Positions 43,980 to 52,963 of a DNA stretch of 64,000 nucleotides are shown here, in pieces. This stretch comes from Amycolatopsis camponoti. Its GTDB lineage: Bacteria; Actinomycetota; Actinomycetes; Mycobacteriales; Pseudonocardiaceae. Within the stretch, counting starts at the first letter, position 1, and each line of letters begins with the position of its first letter. The notes beneath the pieces were generated by a model, which was not told the DNA's origin, searched no databases, and worked only from the letters and a program-made list of their open reading frames with translations. Location: NCBI RefSeq assembly GCF_902497555.1, contig NZ_CABVGP010000004.1:62001-126000 (forward strand), read 5' to 3'. A program made the translations under genes and the position numbers.

Positions 43980-45250
43980 GGCGTCCACGACCCGTCGACC
44001 GCGACGCCGGCGGCACCGGCGATCCGGTCACGCGACTCCAGCAGCCGGACGCGCAGGGCCGGCAGGTCGACGCCGAGCAGCTTTCCGTCGCGCTTGACCG
44101 CCCGGCCGGCGACGAAGACGCTGTCCACCAGGCCGGGATGACCGGCGGCGACGATCGTGCGGACGGGGTCGCCGACGGGGAAGACCGAGAGGTCCTCGGC
44201 GTCGAGCAGGACGAGGTCGGCGTCGCGGCCGACGGCGAGGCGGCCGCCGTTGCGCCCGCAGGCCCGGGCGCCGTCCACCGTGGCGAACTCGAGGACGTCG
44301 CGAGCCGTGACGCCGCCGCGCTCGACGGCCAGTGCCGTGCGCATGGCGCCGAACAGGTCGCCGCCGGCGGACAGGCAGTCGTCGACCGACAGCGTCGGGC
44401 GGAGGCCGGCGGCGAGCGCCCGGCCGGTCACCGGCGGTGCGAAGCCCATCTTCAGCTCGACGTCCGGGCTGACCGACACCGAACACCCCGCCTCGGCCAG
44501 CATCACGAGCTGGTCGTCGGACAGGTCGTTGCCGTGCACGACGGTCGTGCGCTCGTCGAGCAGCCCGCGGTCTCGCATCCCGGCGATCGGCCGGTCGCCG
44601 TGCGGCCAGCCGCCGGTGCCGTGGACGTGCGTGCTCACCCGCAGCCCGAGTTCCCGCGCCAGCGCGACATCCGCGGCGGTCTCGTCCATTGTGGACACCA
44701 CCGGGCCGCGCAGGCCGAGTGCCATGTCGTCGCCCGGCAGCAGGGCCCGCACCCGCCGGATCTCCGGCGCGATGTCCGGCCCGTCGGCGCCGTAGCAGAA
44801 GATCGAGTGGCCGGGTGCGTCGTGCAGCCCGGCGATCGCGGCGTCGGCGTTCTCCGGGTGGAGGGCGCAGTGAAACCAGTCGAGCATGGTCGTGACGCCG
44901 GAGTTCAGCGCTTCGAGGCGGCCGAGGAGGTTGCCCAGGTAGACGTCGTCGGTCCGGTAGTGCGGTTTGAGCGTGCCGTGCGCGGCGACGCGGTACTGGT
45001 CGAACGTCCAGTCCGCCCCGAGGCCGCGGAACGCCGTCTGCCAGGTGTGCCGGTGCGTGTCGACGAACCCGGGCAGCACGATCTTCCCCGTCGCGTCGAC
45101 GATCTCGGCGTCGGCGATCTCGGCGTCGGCGTCGAGCGTGGCGCCGATGGCGGCGATCCGGCCGTCCTCGATGAGCACGTCGCCACGGGGAAGGTCCCCG
45201 AGCGCCGGATCCATGCTGACCACCATGCCGCCGCGCAGCAGTGTCTTCAT
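43976..45250 (-). CDS. Amidohydrolase family protein (cytosine deaminase/TrzN-like)
   Basis: 424 residues. Metal ligands H66 and H68 in G-F-V-D-T-H-R-H, a further His in [14 protein letters not shown], and the aspartate in L-S-V-D-D-C-L-S. This outline belongs to the ATZ/TRZ-like branch that deaminates or hydrolyses nucleobases, S-adenosylhomocysteine or triazines. The substrate is not predictable. ATG 45250 lies 12 bp from a 20-bp palindrome that also precedes the divergent marR gene, so both are probably under the same control. Confidence 0.9.
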   Translation of the reverse strand: MKTLLRGGMVVSMDPALGDLPRGDVLIEDGRIAAIGATLDADAEIADAEIVDATGKIVLPGFVDTHRHTWQTAFRGLGADWTFDQYRVAAHGTLKPHYRTDDVYLGNLLGRLEALNSGVTTMLDWFHCALHPENADAAIAGLHDAPGHSIFCYGADGPDIAPEIRRVRALLPGDDMALGLRGPVVSTMDETAADVALARELGLRVSTHVHGTGGWPHGDRPIAGMRDRGLLDERTTVVHGNDLSDDQLVMLAEAGCSVSVSPDVELKMGFAPPVTGRALAAGLRPTLSVDDCLSAGGDLFGAMRTALAVERGGVTARDVLEFATVDGARACGRNGGRLAVGRDADLVLLDAEDLSVFPVGDPVRTIVAAGHPGLVDSVFVAGRAVKRDGKLLGVDLPALRVRLLESRDRIAGAAGVAVDGSWTP

Positions 45251-45262
45251 CGGTCTCCTCCA

Positions 45263-45289
45263 AGAGTTGACGCGTCAACTCTGTATGCT
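45263..45289. promoter_or_regulatory. Perfect 20-bp palindromic operator and -10 box of the marR gene
   Basis: AGAGTTGA-CGCG-TCAACTCT (45263-45282) is a perfect palindrome. TATGCT at 45284-45289 is a fair -10 box six bases before ATG 45296, suggesting leaderless transcription of marR. Confidence 0.75.
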
Positions 45290-45295
45290 ACTCCC

Positions 45296-45718
45296 ATGTT
45301 GGAGCCGGCGGAGTGGGCGTTCTGGGACACCTGGATGCGCGCGCAGCGGCTGCTCGCCCGGGAGCTCGACCGCGGCCTGCAGCGCGACTGCGGCATTTCG
45401 AAGGCCGAGTTCAGCGTCCTGATGACGCTGCGGAAGCCGATGCGCGTCGGCGAACTGGCCGACGCGCTCGACTGGGAGAAGAGCCGCGTCGCACACCTGC
45501 TGACCCGGATGGAGAACCGCGGCCTGGTGGCGCGGACCGAGGACGGCGCCACCGGCCGTCGCACCGGCGTCGAGCTGACCGCCGAAGGACGCCGGACCGC
45601 GGAGAGCGCCACCCGGGCTCACGGCGCCAACATCCGCCGGCTCGTCCTCGACCGCCTCGCGCCCGAGCAGGCCGCGGCCATCCGGGCCTGGAGCGAGCAG
45701 CTGATCGAGCCCGGCTAG
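45296..45718 (+). CDS. MarR-family transcriptional regulator
   Basis: 140 residues. Winged helix with G-I-S-K-A-E-F-S-V-L-M-T-L, M-R-V-G-E-L-A-D-A-L-D-W-E-K-S-R-V-A-H-L (given in part) and R-T-E-D-G-A-T-G-R-R-T. Divergent from the amidohydrolase and likely to repress it and itself via the palindrome at 45263. Its stop overlaps the convergent DUF1304 gene by three bases. Confidence 0.92.
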   Translation: MLEPAEWAFWDTWMRAQRLLARELDRGLQRDCGISKAEFSVLMTLRKPMRVGELADALDWEKSRVAHLLTRMENRGLVARTEDGATGRRTGVELTAEGRRTAESATRAHGANIRRLVLDRLAPEQAAAIRAWSEQLIEPG

Positions 45719-46116
45719 AACAGCGCCGCGACCAGGGCGACGAGTGGCGGTACGGCCTGCGCGAGCGCGCCGCCGCGGCCGCTGCCGCGGGGCCGGCTGA
45801 GCGCGAGCAGGTCGGACACGCCGAGGGCGACCCCGGCCAGCGCCATGAACGCGCAGCAGTAGAGCACCAGTGCACGCCCGGCATCGACGTTGCCCGTGTG
45901 CAGCAGGACCAGCCCGGTGATCGGGCCGGCGGCCAGGAACAGGTTGTAGAACCCGACGTTGAACGACCACAGCCGGGTGGCCGGCAGGTTCTCCGCCGGG
46001 ATGCGGAAGATGTCCCGGTGCACGCCCGGCCGTTCGAACAGCACGACCTCCCACGTGAACGCGAGCAGGTGCACGAGCGCCGCGATCCCGGCGAAGACCT
46101 GGACGACGGCGTTCAC
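45715..46116 (-). CDS. DUF1304 family membrane protein
   Basis: 133 residues from GTG 46116. Four membrane helices, with H-L-L-A-F-T-W-E near 18, the family pattern N-x-G-x-Y-N-x-F-L-A-A-G and a late Y-C-C-A-F-M-A-L-A-G. Function unknown. It overlaps the cupin gene upstream by GTGA, so the two form an operon. Confidence 0.85.
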   Translation of the reverse strand: MNAVVQVFAGIAALVHLLAFTWEVVLFERPGVHRDIFRIPAENLPATRLWSFNVGFYNLFLAAGPITGLVLLHTGNVDAGRALVLYCCAFMALAGVALGVSDLLALSRPRGSGRGGALAQAVPPLVALVAALF

Positions 46117-46529
46117 GGCCGCACCAGCTCGACGCCGTGCCGGCTCGCGACTTCCGGGACCTGGTCCGGCGCGGCCCGGTCGACGTCGCGGAAGAAGCGC
46201 CCCATCGCGGCGGTCAGGCTGACGGCGAGGAACTGCGCCGACGGCGTGTGAACGGTGAAGGTGTTGACCGCGCCCGCCGGGATGCTGATCGACGCGCCGG
46301 GGCCGAGGTCGTGCAGCTCGCCGTCGACGTAGACCGTGATGCGCCCGTGCAGCACGTAGAAGCTCTTCGCCCACGGCTCGGCGTGCGGCGGGACCGACGG
46401 CCCGCGGGACGCGTCGACCTCGAACAGCTCGTAGGCGCCGCCGGTGTGCTCGGCGCCGACCTTGACGGTGATCCTCGCGTCCTTCGCATCGAGTTCCGGG
46501 CCTTCGCCCGGCGCACTGAAATGGGTCAT
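46113..46529 (-). CDS. Single-domain cupin protein
   Basis: 138 residues. Cupin motif 1 P-P-H-A-E-P-W-A-K-S-F-Y-V-L-H-G near 49 and motif 2 G-P-G-A-S-I-S-I-P-A-G-A-V-N near 76. Likely a metal- or ligand-binding protein or small dioxygenase/isomerase; role unknown. First gene of an operon with DUF1304 and divergent from the LuxR-type gene. Confidence 0.87.
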   Translation of the reverse strand: MTHFSAPGEGPELDAKDARITVKVGAEHTGGAYELFEVDASRGPSVPPHAEPWAKSFYVLHGRITVYVDGELHDLGPGASISIPAGAVNTFTVHTPSAQFLAVSLTAAMGRFFRDVDRAAPDQVPEVASRHGVELVRP

Positions 46530-46616
46530 GCCGCCGAGGCTAGGAACGCGCCGCGGGCCGGACCATCCCGGGAATGTGGGATACCCGGGACGCCGGGCGC
46601 GGCGCATACTGCGTCC

Positions 46617-47639
46617 ATGTGGGAGGGCCGGGCGCAGGGCGTGCGGCGGGACATCGCCGCGCTCGCGACGGCGGGCCTCGGGGTCGCCGAGCTGCACGCC
46701 GCCGCCATCGAGCTGGTCGAGCGCGTGGTGCCGACGGAGCTGACGTGCTGGGCGTCGCTGGACCCGGACACCGCCGTGATCAGCTCGATGACCAGCGGGC
46801 GGGCCCGGATCCCGGGGGAGTACGAGCCGCTGCTGGCGACCTACGAGTACGACGGCGCCCAGCCCCACACGTTCGCCGAGCTGGCCGCCCGGCCGGTGCC
46901 GGTGGCCCGGCTCTCGGACCTGCCACGCCGCGACGTCGAGCGCAGCGGGCGGCTCAACGAGGTCTGGCGGCCGCTGGGCCTGCGCCACGAGCTGCGCGTG
47001 GTGTTCCGGGTCGACGGGACGTCGTGGGGCGCGGCCGGCCTGGTGCGGCGCGGCGAGTTCGGCGACCGCGAGGTCGAGTTCCTGACGGCGATCGCACCGG
47101 CGGTGGCGGCGGCGACGCGGGTGGCCGCGCGCACGCGTGACGCGGGGGAGCGGGCGGACCCGGCGATCGTGGTGGCCGGCCCGGACGGCGGGCAGCGGGC
47201 GGCCACCGGCGCGGCCGCGGCGTGGCGGGCCGAACTGGACGCGATCGCCCCCGGCCGGTTCGCGGTGCTGCTGCGCGCGGTGGTGACCGGCGCGCGGGCG
47301 GCCGCGACGGGAACCTTCCGCGCCCGGGTCCGCGACGCCCGCGGTGGCTGGATCGTGCTGCACGCGAGCCGGCTGGTCACCGGGTCCGCCGACGACGAGA
47401 CGGTGGTGACGATCGGCCGCGCGTCGGGGGCCGAACTGCTGAGCGTGCGGCTCGCGGCCTACGGGCTGACCGCGCGCGAAAGCGAAGTCTGCCGCGAGGT
47501 ACTGGCGGGCCGGTCCACTTCGGACATCGCCGGCCGGCTCGGCATCTCGGCGCACACCGTGCAGGACCACCTCAAGGCCGTGTTCGGGAAGGTGGGCGTC
47601 CGCAGCCGCGGGGAACTGACGGCGGAACTGCTGGCGTGA
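46617..47639 (+). CDS. LuxR-family helix-turn-helix regulator
   Basis: 340 residues. The N-terminal 170 residues look like a GAF-type sensor. C-terminal helix-turn-helix: L-T-A-R-E-S-E-V-C-R-E-V-L-A-G-R-S-T-S-D-I-A (given in part) and L-G-I-S-A-H-T-V-Q-D-H-L-K-A-V-F-G-K-V-G-V-R-S-R (given in part). No receiver domain. It is divergent from the cupin/DUF1304 operon, an expected target (inference). Start ATG 46617. Confidence 0.9.
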   Translation: MWEGRAQGVRRDIAALATAGLGVAELHAAAIELVERVVPTELTCWASLDPDTAVISSMTSGRARIPGEYEPLLATYEYDGAQPHTFAELAARPVPVARLSDLPRRDVERSGRLNEVWRPLGLRHELRVVFRVDGTSWGAAGLVRRGEFGDREVEFLTAIAPAVAAATRVAARTRDAGERADPAIVVAGPDGGQRAATGAAAAWRAELDAIAPGRFAVLLRAVVTGARAAATGTFRARVRDARGGWIVLHASRLVTGSADDETVVTIGRASGAELLSVRLAAYGLTARESEVCREVLAGRSTSDIAGRLGISAHTVQDHLKAVFGKVGVRSRGELTAELLA

Positions 47640-47734
47640 CCGGTGCCCGAAATACCGTCCCCCGTCCCCAATGTGCATGCTACGGTCGGCAACTTGCTGA
47701 GTGGGTCTTTCCGGAGTTCCCCGAGGGAGCGAGC

Positions 47735-49414
47735 ATGTCCCCAGGCTCGGCCGACGACACCACGCGCTACCTGTGCGCGGCCTCCTACCTCGATCCCCGC
47801 TTCGGCACGCGGGCGATCACCGAGTTCCTCGTCGAGCCGACCCGGCCGGTCCCGCCGTCGCCCGGCCTCGACGCGGGCCGCGTGCTCACCGAGGCGGTGC
47901 GGGCACGGGCGCGCCGGAAGAACTACGACGGCCTGCTGGTGCTGCTGATGGCCGTCGTCATCGGGCTGTCGTGGGACAACCCGCTGCTGTACGGCTGGAT
48001 CGTGCTCTCGATCGTGCTCGTGATCGCCCGGTCGGGGAAGAACGTCCGGGTGACCGAGCGGCCGCTCAGCCCGAAGACGCTCGCACTGGTGGGCGTCGCC
48101 GTCGTGATCGTCTGGCTGCTGCTGACCTACTCCGGCGAAATCTTCGACTCCGGCCGGAGCTATTCGTCGCGCTACTACGACGACGTCCAGTTCGACGACT
48201 CCTCGGGCGGCGACACCGCCCGGTACGTCATCGGCATCGTGCTCGCCGTGGTCGTCCTGATGGTCGTGACCTTCGAACGCTGGTCGCTGTGGAACCTGCT
48301 GACGACGCGCTTCAAGCGCTTCGCCCCGCCCGCTCCCGACACCGGCACCCTCGCCGGGCTGTTCACCGAAGACTTCCGCGCGCAGCTCGGGCGCTACCGG
48401 CAGATCGACGAGTTCGCCGGTGCGCCGGGCGCGCCCCTGGTGGTGTACCGCGGCTACAAACCGTTCGTGGGCGCGGGTTTCCGGCGCGACGCCTGGTCCA
48501 TGGCGATCCCGCTCGAGCGCGTCGAGGACGACGGGACCGATCCGGCGGACCGCCGCGAGCTCACCACCGAGACGTTGTACGAGGAGATCCGCGGGGCCAT
48601 CGCGGACCTCCGCCGCTCGGCGCCGCTGTCGCCGGACCGCCGGCTGGGCGGGCTGACGGTGACGGAGGCGGTGTTCACCCCGGCCGCCGAGCTCGTCGAC
48701 CACCTGGGGGAGAGCGAGGCCGCCGCCTACCTGCCGGACATCGAGTACCCGCCGCACACCCGGCTGCCCGAGGCCGAAGTCGAGCGGATCCGGCGGGAAC
48801 CGAAGGAGTGGGCGCGCTACTACCTGTGCTTCCAGGTGGAGACCTGGGACCGGGAGCTGGTGCTCACGACGTTCCTGCACGTGGCGGTGGACGAGACGAC
48901 GCTGTACGTCGAGTGGACGCCGTTCATGCTGCCGCCGATCCGCGCCGAGTACCGCGCGGTGGACAAGATGCGGCAGGAGTCGTTGCGCCCGTTCGGTCAG
49001 GGGCTGGTCGGCTGGCTGGAGCTGCCGGCGAGCCTGCCCGGCCGGATCGCGAACCTGGCGTCGTGGATCCGGCAGCCGAGGCGCGAAGCCGGCGTCCTCG
49101 ACCCGGAGCGCTACGGCGCCGCCAGCACCTTGCGCGAGCTCGCGTCGGCGAACCTCTTCACCGACTACTTCCAGCTCGTCGACATCGAGCGGTACGAGAA
49201 GATCATCGGGAGCCGGCTCCTGCCGACGATCGGCAAGCTGCTCGGCGACGCCGGGTTCTCGACGGCGAACTTCGACGAGCAGGCGGCGGTCGTCGTCAAC
49301 AACGACATCACCATCGGCGGCGACAACAGCGCCCCGATCACCCAGACCGGACAGCGCGGGCCGCGGCCCCGCCCGTCCAGGATGACCGGGCGGCAGACCG
49401 GAGCGGAGGCCTGA
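47735..49414 (+). CDS. Four-helix membrane protein with a C-terminal G-G-D-N-S/I-T-Q-T-G motif
   Basis: 559 residues from ATG 47735. Four membrane helices at about 64-81, 84-98, 115-131 and 164-180, then a 340-residue cytoplasmic-looking part with W-S-M-A-I-P-L-E-R-V, Y-Y-L-C-F-Q-V-E-T-W and V-A-V-D-E-T-T-L-Y-V-E-W. The C-terminal 40 residues hold N-N-D-I-T-I-G-G-D-N-S-A-P-I-T-Q-T-G (522-539), nearly repeated in the N-terminus of the next protein. Family not recognised. The two genes share one base. The motif pairing is discussed in the findings. Confidence 0.8.
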   Translation: MSPGSADDTTRYLCAASYLDPRFGTRAITEFLVEPTRPVPPSPGLDAGRVLTEAVRARARRKNYDGLLVLLMAVVIGLSWDNPLLYGWIVLSIVLVIARSGKNVRVTERPLSPKTLALVGVAVVIVWLLLTYSGEIFDSGRSYSSRYYDDVQFDDSSGGDTARYVIGIVLAVVVLMVVTFERWSLWNLLTTRFKRFAPPAPDTGTLAGLFTEDFRAQLGRYRQIDEFAGAPGAPLVVYRGYKPFVGAGFRRDAWSMAIPLERVEDDGTDPADRRELTTETLYEEIRGAIADLRRSAPLSPDRRLGGLTVTEAVFTPAAELVDHLGESEAAAYLPDIEYPPHTRLPEAEVERIRREPKEWARYYLCFQVETWDRELVLTTFLHVAVDETTLYVEWTPFMLPPIRAEYRAVDKMRQESLRPFGQGLVGWLELPASLPGRIANLASWIRQPRREAGVLDPERYGAASTLRELASANLFTDYFQLVDIERYEKIIGSRLLPTIGKLLGDAGFSTANFDEQAAVVVNNDITIGGDNSAPITQTGQRGPRPRPSRMTGRQTGAEA

Positions 49415-49755
49415 TGGGACACCGGATCACGAACAAGGTCAGCATCGGCGGCGACAACTCGGGCCGGATCACCCAGACCGGCATCGAGGGGGGCGACGCC
49501 GACGCCACGGTCTCTTCGCTGCTGGAGCTGATCGAGCGGCTGACGACCGAGGTGCGCGGCAAGGACCTCGCGAAGCAGGAGGTGCTGGAGGACACCCTGA
49601 CCGACCTGGCCGGCGACCTGCGCGCGGGCGACGCCGCGGAGCCGGCGGTGGTGCGCAGCCGCTGGGAGAAGGTCAAGGGCCTGCTGGGCGGGGCGGTGCA
49701 GTTCTCCGAGCTGGTCGCGAAGATCTCCGATCAGGTGCAGAAGATCTTCAGCTGA
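49414..49755 (+). CDS. Small helical protein with an N-terminal G-G-D-N-S/I-T-Q-T-G motif
   Basis: 113 residues from ATG 49414, whose A is the last base of the previous stop. Residues 9-23 read V-S-I-G-G-D-N-S-G-R-I-T-Q-T-G, the same short motif as the C-terminus of the upstream protein. The rest is predicted helical: L-L-E-L-I-E-R-L-T-T-E-V-R (part), a charged middle and an amphipathic end V-K-G-L-L-G-G-A-V-Q-F-S-E-L-V-A (part) that could insert in or lie on a membrane. Overlaps the convergent hydrolase gene by eight bases. Confidence 0.8.
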   Translation: MGHRITNKVSIGGDNSGRITQTGIEGGDADATVSSLLELIERLTTEVRGKDLAKQEVLEDTLTDLAGDLRAGDAAEPAVVRSRWEKVKGLLGGAVQFSELVAKISDQVQKIFS

Positions 49756-50584
49756 GGACCTTCCGCAGCACCTCGTTGACCTCGTCGGGCCGTTCCATCG
49801 ACGGCAGGTGACCGGTGTCGGGGAGTTCGACGAGCTCCGCGTCCGGCAGCGACGCCGCGAGGTGGTGGGACAGCTCGACGAGACCGGGCGCGTCCGCCGT
49901 CCCGATCACCACCAGGGCGGGCGTCGTGATCTCGCCCAGCCGGTGCCGGGTGTCCGGGACCTTCTCCGTCCACTGTGGAGCCGTCCAGTCGTGCCGGTAG
50001 ACCTGCTCGCACATTTCCCTGACCAGCGCGACCATTTCCGGCGGCAGCACCGAGACGTCCCGCTCCGGGCCGGCGACCAGGTAGCGGATGTTCGCGTCGG
50101 CCATCACCCGTACGTCCGCCGGGTCGACCTCGGCTTCGCGGGCGGCGTACCGGGCGAGCCGCCCGGCGGGGAGCGCTTCCGCGGCCAGCCGCTCGATGTC
50201 CGCCAGCATGTGGTCCGGCCAGGTGTGCCCGGTCAGGCCCGAGCCGAGCAGCGCGAGCCGGGTGATCCGCTCCGGCGCGGCCAGGGCGGCGTCCAGCGCG
50301 CACGCCCCGCCCATCGACGCCCCGACCAGCGCGGCCCGCTCGATCCCCCGGGCATCGAGCAGGGCCAGCAGGTCCTCGTAGTGGGCGTACTCGCCGGGGC
50401 CGTCGGCGGTTTCGCCGAAGCCGCGGCGGTCGTCGCGGATCACCCGGTGCGTGGCGGCGAGCGCGGTGAACTGGGCGTCCCACATCCGGCGATCGCCGAT
50501 CGCGGCGTGCAGCAGCACGACCGCGGGCCCCTCGCCCGCTTCGTCGTAGCCGAACGCCGTGCCGTCCACCTCGATCGTCGCCAT
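49748..50584 (-). CDS. Alpha/beta hydrolase
   Basis: 278 residues. V-V-L-L-H-A-A-I-G-D before the first turn, R-D-D-R-R-G-F-G, nucleophile elbow G-A-S-M-G-G near 93, and the catalytic histidine in D-T-G-H-L-P-S-M-E-R-P. Typical single-domain hydrolase of the 3-oxoadipate enol-lactonase/BphD type; substrate unknown. Start ATG 50584. No operon partner. Confidence 0.92.
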   Translation of the reverse strand: MATIEVDGTAFGYDEAGEGPAVVLLHAAIGDRRMWDAQFTALAATHRVIRDDRRGFGETADGPGEYAHYEDLLALLDARGIERAALVGASMGGACALDAALAAPERITRLALLGSGLTGHTWPDHMLADIERLAAEALPAGRLARYAAREAEVDPADVRVMADANIRYLVAGPERDVSVLPPEMVALVREMCEQVYRHDWTAPQWTEKVPDTRHRLGEITTPALVVIGTADAPGLVELSHHLAASLPDAELVELPDTGHLPSMERPDEVNEVLRKVLS

Positions 50585-50657
50585 GGCCCCAAGCTAGCGA
50601 CCCGACCGCGTCACACACCGCAGTTTTCGCTCAGGGCGAGCAGCTATCGTGCGGTTC

Positions 50658-51437
50658 ATGACCGACGGATTCGACCTGACGCGCGACGGCGAAGTCGCCC
50701 GGCTCACGCTGACCCGCCCGGAGAAGATGAACGCGATCACCTACGGCATGTGGTCGGCGATCCCGGACGTGGTGGCCGAGGTGGAGGCCGACCCGGGGCT
50801 GAAGGTGCTCGTGATCGCGGGCGCGGGGAAGCACTTCTCGGCGGGCGCGGACATCAGCGAGTTCGGCGAGCTGCGGACGACGGCCGAGGGCGCGGCGAGC
50901 TATGACAAGGCGGTCGAAGGCGCGGTGGCGGCGCTGACCGCGATGCGCAAGCCGTCGGTGGCGATGATCCAGGGCAACTGCATCGGCGGCGGCTGCCAGG
51001 TGTCGGTCGCGTGCGACTTCCGCTTCGCGGCCGAGGGGTCCCGGTTCGGCATCACCCCGGCGAAGCTCGGCATCGTCTACCACTTCGACTCGACGCGCCA
51101 GCTGGTCTCGCTCGTCGGACCGGCGCACGCCAAGTACTTCCTGCTCTCGGGCGAGCTGATCACGGCGGACCGGGCCCGCGAAATCGGGCTGCTCAACGAC
51201 GTCTTCCCGGCGCCGGATCTGGAGACCTCGACGCTGGAGTTCGTCTCGACGCTCTGCTCGCGCTCGCAGGCGTCGATCCGCGGGATGAACCGGATCATCG
51301 AGAAGATCGTGGCGGGGCAGGAAACCTCGGACGCCGAGGTCGAGGAGATCCGGTCCGCAGCACTGCACGGTGTGGACTACGCGGAGGGCGTCGCCGCGTT
51401 CCTCGAGCGGCGCCCGCCGCGCTTCACCCACCGCTGA
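50658..51437 (+). CDS. Enoyl-CoA hydratase/isomerase family protein
   Basis: 259 residues from ATG 50658. Crotonase fold with R-P-E-K-M-N-A-I, oxyanion hole A-G-A-D-I-S-E-F and G-N-C-I-G-G-G-C. The segment G-I-T-P-A-K-L-G-I-V-Y-H-F-D-S lacks the second catalytic glutamate usual in hydratases, so the reaction may be isomerisation, decarboxylation or hydrolysis of an acyl-CoA. No fatty-acid genes are adjacent. Confidence 0.9.
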   Translation: MTDGFDLTRDGEVARLTLTRPEKMNAITYGMWSAIPDVVAEVEADPGLKVLVIAGAGKHFSAGADISEFGELRTTAEGAASYDKAVEGAVAALTAMRKPSVAMIQGNCIGGGCQVSVACDFRFAAEGSRFGITPAKLGIVYHFDSTRQLVSLVGPAHAKYFLLSGELITADRAREIGLLNDVFPAPDLETSTLEFVSTLCSRSQASIRGMNRIIEKIVAGQETSDAEVEEIRSAALHGVDYAEGVAAFLERRPPRFTHR

Positions 51438-51483
51438 CCGGCCCGGACCGCGGTCGTCCACATCGGACTCGGCCGCCGGAGCC

Positions 51484-52047
51484 TCAGGCGTCCAGGTAGG
51501 CGCGGAAGTGCTCGGCGACCACGTCGGTGACGCCGGCCGGGTCGAGCCGGCCGTCGATCTCGATGACGCGGATGCCGGCCTCCCGCGCCGAGCGCACGGC
51601 CTGCGCGGCGAGCATCCGGTCGCGCGTCAGGCGGGTGCGCTGCCGCGGGATCGTGGGCTCGTCCGGCCGGTGCCGCAGCTGGTGCTGGCGGAACAGCTCG
51701 GTCGGCACCAGCACGACCATCCGGCTCGGCGAGTCCACGAGCGGGGCGACCAGCTCCGGGCGCAGGCTCCGGCCCTCCGCGACGATCGGTCGCGGTGACT
51801 CCCACGCGCGCAGCTCGTCCAGCGCGGATTCGAACCGCCGCCGGAACTCGGCCAGCACCGCGGTCAGCTGGTCGCCGGCGGGGATGTCGTCGGCGGGGGC
51901 GGCGGCGGGCCGGGCCCGGTCGTCGTGGTGGTAAGCCGCCAGCCCATGCCGCGCGGCCAGCAGCCGGGCGACGGTGGACTTGCCCGTCCACGGGGCCCCA
52001 CCGATCCAGAGCGTCTTCCGCAGCGTCCCGAACGGATCCGAGGTCAT
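51484..52047 (-). CDS. P-loop kinase-like ATPase
   Basis: 187 residues from ATG 52047. Walker A is G-G-A-P-W-T-G-K-S-T near residue 16. H-H-D-D-R-A-R-P follows at about 40, the acidic part of a small-molecule kinase, and a lid-like R-H-R-P-D-E-P-T-I-P-R-Q-R near 125. Function unknown; possibly an adenylylsulfate- or shikimate-like kinase fold. Stands alone. Confidence 0.82.
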   Translation of the reverse strand: MTSDPFGTLRKTLWIGGAPWTGKSTVARLLAARHGLAAYHHDDRARPAAAPADDIPAGDQLTAVLAEFRRRFESALDELRAWESPRPIVAEGRSLRPELVAPLVDSPSRMVVLVPTELFRQHQLRHRPDEPTIPRQRTRLTRDRMLAAQAVRSAREAGIRVIEIDGRLDPAGVTDVVAEHFRAYLDA

Positions 52048-52153
52048 CGTTCGACTATTGCGGCACCGGCGGGCCGAAGCCAGTGTTCCGGCACCGGTTG
52101 AGCCGTTCAGCGCAGAGTGACCCGGCGCGCACGGGGGGCCACGAGCGGATCGG

Positions 52154-52963
52154 TCACGATCTGTCGCCTTCGTCGTCGACGACCAGGACGGTGGAGCCGT
52201 CGACGAAGCCCGGTTCCTTGTCGAAGCGGAACCGGAACTGCGCGCCGGGCCGGATCGCGGCGATCACCTGCGTGTCGGCGGTGTCGAGCACGATGATCGA
52301 GTGCTCGGCGGTGATCGGTTCCTGGCGCAGCAGCACCTCCGGCGTCGCGTCGGGACGGGGTTCGGGGACCACGACCGGGATCGGCAGGGTCCCGCTGACC
52401 GAGCCGGAGCCGTCGACGTCCTCGTGGTGCTCCGGCTGGAAGGGTGGCGGCGGGAGGAGCTGGGGACGGCGTCGCCACCAGAGCCCGGCGATCAGGCCGG
52501 TCAGCAGACCGCCGGTGCCGCTGACCGCCGAGGCCAGCCCGACGTCGAGCCCGGAGGACTCCTCGACGGGTTTCGCCTGCGGAACGACCGGGGGAGCGGC
52601 CGGCAGCGGGCCGAACTGCACGGCGGGGTCCCGGGCGTCCTCGGGCAGCTGCAGCACCTGGCCGGGCTCGATGGCGGTGGCGTCGGTGAACGGTGTCCCG
52701 TCCGGGCGCGGGCGGCCCTGGTTGAGCCGGAAGATCTCGGGGAACCGGTTTCCGTCGCCGAGGGCGCGCTCGGCGATCTTGAACAGCGAGATGTCGTCGG
52801 GGTTGTCGGCGTGCGGGACGATGTAGTACTTGACCGGAGGCGGCGGCGTGGCCTGCGCCAGCGCGGGCCCGCCCGCGAGCACGGCGAAGAGGACACCGGC
52901 GGCGCCGGCCTGCCCGGTCCGCCCGAGGACGCGGCGCACCGCGGGAACCCGGTTTCCGGCCAT
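52154..52963 (-). CDS. Exported LysM-like protein with one membrane anchor
   Basis: 269 residues. Signal peptide to about residue 37 (ending A-L-A-Q-A). Then a LysM-like region: Y-Y-I-V-P-H-A-D-N-P-D-D-I-S-L-F-K-I-A-E-R (in part), I-F-R-L-N-Q-G and I-E-P-G-Q-V-L-Q-L-P. One membrane helix near 142-164 with W-W-R-R-R-P, a proline-rich stretch, and a C-terminal domain of about 90 residues. LysM modules bind peptidoglycan. Start ATG 52963. No partner gene visible. Confidence 0.78.
   Translation of the reverse strand: MAGNRVPAVRRVLGRTGQAGAAGVLFAVLAGGPALAQATPPPPVKYYIVPHADNPDDISLFKIAERALGDGNRFPEIFRLNQGRPRPDGTPFTDATAIEPGQVLQLPEDARDPAVQFGPLPAAPPVVPQAKPVEESSGLDVGLASAVSGTGGLLTGLIAGLWWRRRPQLLPPPPFQPEHHEDVDGSGSVSGTLPIPVVVPEPRPDATPEVLLRQEPITAEHSIIVLDTADTQVIAAIRPGAQFRFRFDKEPGFVDGSTVLVVDDEGDRS

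Noticed and set aside
42332..45295. Plus-strand extension upstream of the second MarR gene through rel and the amidohydrolase region
   Set aside because: It overlaps two clear genes in other frames; the MarR sequence begins at ATG 45296.
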